Positions 57,621 through 64,000 of a DNA stretch of 64,000 nt are shown one piece after another. The first letter of the stretch is position 1, and each line of letters starts with the position of its first letter. The stretch is from Euptelea pleiosperma (lineage: Eukaryota > Streptophyta > Magnoliopsida > Ranunculales > Eupteleaceae), in the NCBI GenBank assembly GCA_035048495.1, contig CM068553.1, positions 15,129,190 to 15,193,189 on the forward strand, given 5' to 3'. A model generated the notes under the pieces. It searched no databases. It saw only the letters and a list, made by a program, of their open reading frames with translations, and was not told where the DNA came from. The translations under genes and the position numbers were made by a program.

Positions 57621-58818
57621 GTCGGAATCCTCTTAAGAATGTGCCACGTGGTTCATATAGGCTAGAGTCAGCGGCGTCGCTTACTGGTGTCATCGAAGGT
57701 GTACTCCTTTCCTTTCCAATTCTGCAGTCATTGTTCGATGAAAACTTCAATGTCCAGTTCTGAGTCTTCTGATTACCACTGATTTCTAAAGTTTTGCTAC
57801 ACCTCCAGCCGGTCGGAGTGCCGCCATTATCAATTTATCAACGCTCTTGTTGCCCCCACCGCAACTGCAACTTGCCTTCTTGGAAAAAAAAATAAAGAAA
57901 GGGAAAAGTCTTTTTGAACCGCGGAAAGGAGTTCCTCTTTTGAGTTGATATAGTGTTCCAACGAACACCATACTTGGTGTACAGACCACAAAAGCACAAA
58001 AAAGGGCGTAAAGAGGAAGACTTTTACATATATGGGTTGGTTATGGTGTGTGGCGTATACACCATACATTGTGTACAAGCCCCAAGCCAACCTCTAGTAC
58101 CACCCAACACTGACGACAACACCTCCAAATCTCAACCAGCATCACCACCTTGCTGATCATGCGCCCAATACTAAGTCTATAGCCTAAACTCGTGCTGTAC
58201 TTGGTACACAATAACGCACACATGTTGCACGAACAAGAACGCACACATGCGCACCACCCTTGACCCGTGTTCTAGCGTCAACTTACTAATATAACGACCC
58301 GAACCAACCCCCACTTAGGCCACATTTAACGGACCCTATAGCTACACATATGCACCATCCTTGGCCCACAACCTTGACCAGCCCATCTATACTCGCTTAC
58401 ATGCGCACCATCTTTAGTCTAGATCCTAGACCCGACCATATTAGCCCATTGCACTGGCCCAAGCTCATACCTTGCCACCATTTATCTTTGGGGGCTTGCT
58501 CTAAACTACCCTAGGCCACCAAGAATATCGGATCCGAGTGACCCTACACCATCCAATTAGTGGGCCCATCATAGACTCCTCCCTTGGTCTACATCCTAGA
58601 CTAGCTCGATTAGTCCATATTTCATGGGCCCAATCCTATACCTTGCCGAAACATTAATGATGACTGATCATACTTGGGGGCTTGCTCCAAGCCACCTTGG
58701 TCCACCATATAAATCAGTCGAGCACTTCATCATTTGCCTTATCTTCATTGACTGCTTGATCCCAGACTAGGACTTAGTGTTTGGCTAAGAGTCTAAGACT
58801 AGGCATGTCATAAAATCG
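57621..58818. other. Intergenic; possible 3' part of an LTR element
   Basis: No coding domain seen. 58140-58800 is C-rich with repeated phrases (CATTAGCCC, CTTGGGGGCTTGCTC twice, near 58490 and 58670). Its position ahead of a minisatellite, purine tract and LTR suggests the non-coding 3' region of a truncated LTR retrotransposon. Confidence 0.4.
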
Positions 58819-59138
58819 AAGCCCTGACCCAACTCAAGCCCACAAAGCCCTGACCTAATTCAGGCCCACAAAGCCCTGACCCAGCTCAGGCACAGTAAGC
58901 CCTGACCCAACTTAGGCCCAAAAGCCCTGACCCAATTCAGGCCCACAAAGCCCTAACCCAGCTCAGGCACAGAAAGCCCTGACCTAATTCAAGCCCAAAA
59001 TCCCTGACCCAATTCAGGCCCACAAAGCCCTGACCCAGCTCGGGCACAAAAAGCCCTGATCTAACTCAGGCCTAAAAGCCCTGAAACATATCAGGCACCA
59101 TAAAGTCCTGACCCAGTTCAGGCACACAAAGTCCTAAC
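58819..59138 (+). repeat. Minisatellite with three-unit higher-order structure
   Basis: About thirteen units of 25-26 bp on the theme AAAGCCCTGACCCARYTCAGG. Unit ends cycle as CCCA, CCCAC, CACAG over several turns, giving a period near 77 bp. The last units are degenerate. Confidence 0.85.
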
Positions 59139-59232
59139 AATTACTTTTGATCATCTTTACTGCACATTGCCTTTATTATTCTCGAAGGCAAACCATCTCC
59201 CACTGACGAGCTCCACTTCCGAGAGGGGGCTA

Positions 59233-59717
59233 TGTGGGAACCATATTTGTGACACTAATCCCAAAGATCAACTTGGCACATTGCCCTTACTGTGCACTCG
59301 GATTTCACTGAATCTTTATCGCGATGCACCGAATTAGATTCTACGTTAATCTCAAATTCCTTATATCTCTATTTTATCTTTGACTATGTATTTTGGTGGT
59401 TTCCTAGTTTTACTAGGATTAAATTTCTTTTTCTCCATTTATAGACTCCTCTGTTGATTAGAAATGAGGGAAGAGAAGTGAAGCATTGTAATCTACAAAG
59501 AACAGTGAATTGCCTCCGATGAGGCTGAGGATGTAGTCGCCGGAATCAGCAACGAACCTCATTAAATGGTTGTCTCTCTCTCCTTTGTTTGTTTTTTTGC
59601 ATTCTTTTATTTCGTTTATTTCATTATTTGTGATTCGTATTCATATGATCATCGTCATTTGTTTGTGCTACGTGAATCGATGAAATCCGACGGCATACAA
59701 CGGATTTCACCACCACA
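59233..59717 (+). mobile_element. Candidate 3' LTR (485 bp)
   Basis: A purine tract CGAGAGGGGGCTA precedes TGTGGGAACC. The proposed end is CACCACCACA, so the ends are TGTGG and CCACA. Inside are a TATA-poor AT-rich stretch, GTAATCTACAAAGAACAGTG and GAGGATGTAGTCGCCGG, a landmark common in plant LTR ends. The partner LTR is not in the window. Confidence 0.5.
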
Positions 59718-60740
59718 TTGATGTCCAGCATAATTGAAGCAAGAAAATCTTTTTAATGGGAAGTTATCCCATGTGATGGTCCACACCATACTACTTGCTG
59801 CCACCTCGCATGTTGTCACCAATTCTATGCTTAGAGAATGTCAACCGTCCCACTTCCTTTCCTTGATTAAAATCTTATTCTTAGTTATCCTTGGCCAAAC
59901 CTCATTTACATGTTAGGCTAACATGTTTTATGCTTTGGTTCACCATTCTTTGTACGCATCCACCTAGGTTCTATTCCTTTGGAATAGAATGCACTTGCTT
60001 CGTCTTTGCCACACATGTTGTCCATCGTACATACAACCACCATTCTAGCACTTTGTTGATCCAACCTCATTTTTGACGATCCGTTAATAATTATTAGTCC
60101 ATGCAACTTGCTCTGTCACGCCCTTCGTCGACATTATCTAGTAGATCAACTCGGTAAGATGATTGGAGCCATCCGATTTGTCTCATCATGTTCTCAGGCT
60201 TATTGACCATGTTTTTGAAATCGTGACCCATCATCTTGAGTCAATCTCATCAATCATGTTTGCCTTAACCATGTTTGTTTCTTCATGATCTGGTTATCCG
60301 TTGACTTGGTCAACATTTGACCCATGGTTCCCTAACTCAACCAATGCTTTCCAGATCTTTGTTCTTGATCTAGCTTTACGATTTTTTGGCCCAGCCTGTA
60401 CTTGGCCCGTATTTTCTTGTATTAGCATACTTGCTCTTTCGGTACTAATTTTAAGCTTCTATAGTTGATAGTGGGCCGGCCAGTCTCGAGACTCTTCCGA
60501 TCGGGCTTCTTGAAATAACGAAAAGTGCGTAATAAGACTTAATCAGAACGGCTTTATATCTAGACTTCTGAAAATGTGTTTAATGCATGCAAATAACCAA
60601 TTTTGTCTAGAAAAATGTGTTCTACGTAATGGAAGAAACTCTTATGTAGAAAAGTTGATAAAAATAGAAGTTTTATGTAAGAGAGAGCGATAACGCTAAA
60701 AGGATAATTGCTTAAAATAAGTACTCTTGAATGAATATCA
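59718..60740. other. Intergenic, no gene recognised
   Basis: Several phrases such as TCATGTTTGCCTTAACCATG suggest old repeat. Nothing codes. The right end runs into the tail of a gypsy element. Confidence 0.4.
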
Positions 60741-62100
60741 TTTTTGTAGGTTGAATTTCGAGGACAAAATTTTCTGTAAGGGGGGTAGGTTGTAAAACCC
60801 CGAAAACCCTAAAATGCTTTTTTTGTCTATTTCTTTCTTTGTAGGATTCTTTTTCGTATTTCCCTTTCATCAAACAGCATAAACTAACTATTAATACATC
60901 TGAGAAGAGTTTCGGCCAATTCTGAGAAAAATAATTTTTCATGATTTTTAAGGCCAATATATGCGGGCCCACATAGGTTTAGTGGGACCCACAAAAATTT
61001 TAGACTGTTTTGTATCTCACACATATGAGACGGTATTTAAATATTATTAACAAACTTAGTTTAATTTTTACATATGCTATTAAGGAAAATATATATGTAT
61101 TATACATACATATAATTGTATTATACTAAAATGCTTTCTTATTTAATGTATAAGATATAGCATTATACTATAAGATATCCACTAACCACTAATACAATAA
61201 TTATATATACATATGCATAATTATATATTAACCTAGTTTTATGAAAAGTGTAACTATTAAGTAATAATATTTTTAACTATTAAAGGATTAAAAGCCTATT
61301 AATCATAATTGTGCCACATTTAATTAGAAAAAATTTAATTGCTTGTATATTATATATCTTTATTTTGTTTCATTAATAATAAACAATTAACTTCTTTCAC
61401 CGTACCACACACATGGCATTTATATTTTATTGTTTCTTTTTTACTTTTTCAACAAAACCACTCAAGATATACTTAGTTGATACACCAAATTATTTTCTTT
61501 TGCACTACCTCAACCTATTTAGGTTGTAACAAACCCCATCACCGTCTAACCACATTCACCTATCTAATTCTATTGTATTCTCTCATGTATCGGTGTTTTA
61601 TAAAAACACGATTCCTTCCATCGCTAAACCTCTCTCTCTGACCGTGCCATAAACCTATATATTATCCTATTGGATATTCCATTCCCTCATCAACCCTAAG
61701 AATGGTCAGCCTCAAAGTAACCTCTATACAAACCTTGATCATTCCCTTCCCAATCATATCAATCTTCAAGAACCGTATAACTTTCTGAAGATTTCCATTG
61801 GGTCTGCATCGTTCCTCCAATAATTTCACTCGACAGCCACAACAAGTGTAATAGCTAGCTATCTTCCTTTGGATCCTAAAAGTTGCTCCACCATTACATC
61901 TGCAAGAACCTTCTCAAGACACTCCAAGAATTTAAGAGAACCAGCAACAAACTCCTCAAAGAGGAGCAAACCTTGTAATCAAGAGTTGCTGCCCCATAGA
62001 ATATTGCAGCCATGCCTCCCTCTAGTAAATCCACATCTTCACCTTCAGCTAGCCAACCACACAGAGGTGTGACCGTAAGGATCCCTTGAAGGAACTCCAC
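60741..62100 (+). mobile_element. Gypsy (Del/Tekay-like) 3' tail and LTR
   Basis: TTGAATTTCGAGGACAAAAT, then a purine tract (AAGGGGGGTAGGT) directly before TGTAAAACCCCG at 60791, is the classic 3' end of a Del/Tekay chromovirus, so an LTR begins at 60791. The LTR body is AT-rich, with a possible promoter near 61590 (TTTTATAAAAAC). The right end and the coding part of the element are not found here; the given end is approximate. Confidence 0.6.
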
Positions 62101-62559
62101 TGTTGGATCTGAATCCTTCTTCCACCTTAGGAATCTATTTATATTTTTTATATTTATTTAGTATTTTATCCATCTTCGAACTTTTTTTTTCTTTTTGGGG
62201 TCAAGAGAAAGGACATGAGGCCTATTGTATTTTTATTGGAAATGAGGGAGGAGATGGGAGGTGTTTGTTTTATTTATTGTGTTCTTATAATTTTGTCTGG
62301 CTTGTAATATTTAGCATTTGAACCAAATTGTGTATTCCACATTTTGTCACTATGCTTGTATTCAGAAAATAGATCAGTGGTCATTTTTATTTTGTGTGTG
62401 GAATGCAAATGGAAATGTGTGGATTGTAATTTTTTATAAAACAATGTATCTATGAATTTTCACAAGGAACTATATTATGCTAACTGGGACATCTATGAGA
62501 GCATATATAGGGTACCTTTAAAAAAACATGAAAAGATATGGTTCACCACCTAAATGCCA
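62101..62559. other. Intergenic, T-rich
   Basis: No gene seen. It may be the continuation of the LTR or the inner part of a CACTA relic. The short open frames here have hydrophobic low-complexity products only. Confidence 0.4.
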
Positions 62560-62763
62560 TGTTCTTAATAAATGATAGCGTTCATTGAACGGTATGCATT
62601 CGCTAAAAGTCTATCGTTTAATAAAAGAGAACACAATGCACTCATGGCGTTTTCGTGAACGCTATAAAAGAAAAATAATATCACCTTCTATGCATTCAGA
62701 CGAACGATATAAAGTCTTTTATGGCGTTCTTTGCATGTTATAAGAGGCATGTTTTGTTGTAGT
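62560..62763. mobile_element. CACTA (En/Spm) transposon end
   Basis: Ends with GTTTTGTTGTAGT, the complement of the CACTA terminal repeat ACTACAACAAAAC (the last G is replaced by C). Inside are subterminal motifs in both orientations: GAACGCTATAAAAG, GAACGATATAAAG and ATGGCGTTCTTTG. The other end is not seen in the window. Confidence 0.65.
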
Positions 62764-62905
62764 CCTTACATAGCGCGCACTTCTTTCTACACAATCCTAC
62801 ATGCCTTTAATCTTTTGGGCGTATGAACCAAGATTCAAAATTTTCACAATAACTAATAATAAACCTTGAATAGAAAGCTTAGGATAATCATTACAAAGCT
62901 AACTT

Positions 62906-64000
62906 CTAATAATGCATAACCATAAGTATCACAACAAGAACATAAACATAAACATAATACAGTGGTAGTAAAAACACTTTAGCTAAACATGCCCTAGAAT
63001 GAGTGTAATAGTGTAACATATGACTAGACGATCCTAATTCAATGTCAAAGGATGTCATAAATTCATCACCACCTAGCAAGCTCTCTGTCTCGTCATGGCT
63101 TCCCTGAGTTTCCAAAGGCTCATGTTCCTTTCTCAACCAATCGAGCATGTCATCAACTCCCGTCATTGTGGGCCTTGATTTTATTGGCATTGAGATACAT
63201 TTCTTTGCAAGCTCAGCAACCATGCGGATTTGCTCCATCTCTTGTGCATCAACATCACCAACATTCAAAACTGATAAAGATTATTATTTTCGAATGAAGA
63301 TGTGAAGACCCTAACATTACGTACATTTCTCTTTTCCAGAAATCTCCCTAAAAAGTGGCTTCTGTCTGGTTAAGAGCTCTATAAGAACAACCCGAAAGCT
63401 ATAGACGTCACTCTTCGCAGTTAAATCACCTGTCTGAAGATATTCAGGGTCTAAGAACCCAAAGGTCCCCTCTCTCGTGTTGGTGCAATAGTTAGATCCA
63501 TTGGGATCAACTTTGAAGTTCCAAAATCAGAAACTTTAGCTGTAAAATTTTTATCTAAGAGTATGTTCGACAACTTAACATCTCTATGAATGATTGGTGG
63601 GTTGGCATAAGAGTGCATATAATCTAGTGCCCGTGCAGTCTTCGTAGTGATCCTTAAACGAGTTTTCCATGAATTTAAGATTGTTGAGTTCTTGTCATGG
63701 ATGTGTTTGAAAGTGTTCCATTTGATACCAATTCATAAGCCAGCAATGGCACTTTGGTCTCTAAAGATATACCCAAGAGCTTCACCACATTCTTATGATT
63801 GATTTGTGAAACAATTTGAACCTCATTTAGAAACTATGCAATTTGATTCTTGTCCACTACTCGTGACTTCTTAACCGCAATTTCTCTATTATTTGAAAGA
63901 ACAGCTTTATAAACTGAACCGTTGCCTCCATGGCCAAGAAGTTGACGATAATCATAATTGTTGGTTGTCTTTTTGAGCTCTGCTTCACTAAAGATTTTCA
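62906..64000 (-). pseudogene. WAK-like kinase exon, locus E (broken, cut by window edge)
   Basis: From the window edge it reads KIFSEAELKKTTNNYD, GHGGNGSVYKAVL, IAVKKSRVVDKNQIA, then an in-frame TAG at about 63838. Frameshifts follow in [12 protein letters not shown] (near 63715) and at [10 protein letters not shown] (near 63470), and stops lie near 63325. [12 protein letters not shown] and SDFGTS remain. In YSFGVV the Gly is Arg. The C-terminal piece 63268-62906 is open (AELAKKCISMPIKSRPTM, FDIELGSSSHMLHYY). More distant from A-D than those are from each other. The upstream exons lie beyond the window. Confidence 0.85.

Noticed and set aside
59734..60076. Plus-strand frames of about 60 codons
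   Set aside because: No domain, no codon bias, lie in intergenic repeat-like DNA.
1..64000. tRNA, rRNA or other structured RNA genes
   Set aside because: None of the A-box/B-box pairs or rRNA cores could be recognised on reading either strand; a tRNAscan/Infernal run would be decisive.

Overview
This is a stretch of a flowering-plant nuclear genome. The evidence is three-exon wall-associated kinase (WAK) genes with GT-AG introns, AT-rich intergenic DNA, and dense plant-type transposons: an L1 LINE, Ty3/gypsy elements of the Tat and probably Del/Tekay type, Copia LTRs, and hAT, PIF/Harbinger, MULE and CACTA relics. The species cannot be named from sequence alone. A woody magnoliid or early-diverging eudicot is only a guess.

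The backbone is a cluster of WAK-type receptor kinases, all on the minus strand. Gene A (1624-5591) and gene C (47565-51728) are intact, with identical exon structure: ectodomain exon, calcium-binding EGF exon, then a transmembrane plus kinase exon. Their kinase exons are about 92% identical by eye, while the ectodomains have diverged much more. Locus B (20543-25850) keeps all three exons but has two nonsense codons in exon 1 and a nonsense codon and frameshifts in exon 3. Locus D (32012-33239) is a lone broken kinase exon. Locus E (62906 to the window end) is a broken kinase exon of a more distant subfamily. A 30-codon WAK-like signal-peptide remnant sits on the plus strand at 54585-54677. 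This looks like birth and death of tandem receptor genes.

Layout: 1-5.6 kb gene A, with a palindrome-rich MULE-type MITE in intron 1. 5.6-9 kb holds a block duplicated beside gene C and exon-like remnants. 9-14.9 kb is a full-length L1 LINE (minus strand) flanked by a 13-bp target-site duplication. 15-20.5 kb is repeats. 20.5-25.9 kb is pseudogene B. 26-31 kb is repeats plus a solo Copia-type LTR. 32-33.2 kb is pseudogene D. 34.86-45.45 kb is a complete but dead Tat-lineage element with two LTRs, gag-pol, a minisatellite and an antisense reading frame. 47.5-51.7 kb is gene C, with two hAT MITEs in intron 1. 52-62.8 kb is nested repeats, Tourist MITEs, a higher-order minisatellite, LTRs and a CACTA end. 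62.9-64 kb is pseudogene E.

The two intact genes probably encode plasma-membrane receptors that bind cell-wall pectin or related ligands outside and signal through a cytoplasmic Ser/Thr kinase. That role is inferred from the family. No new multi-gene system is evident. The most unusual structures are the palindrome-array MITE in a WAK intron, the empty-site evidence that dates MITE insertions after the WAK duplication, and the antisense frame of the Tat element.
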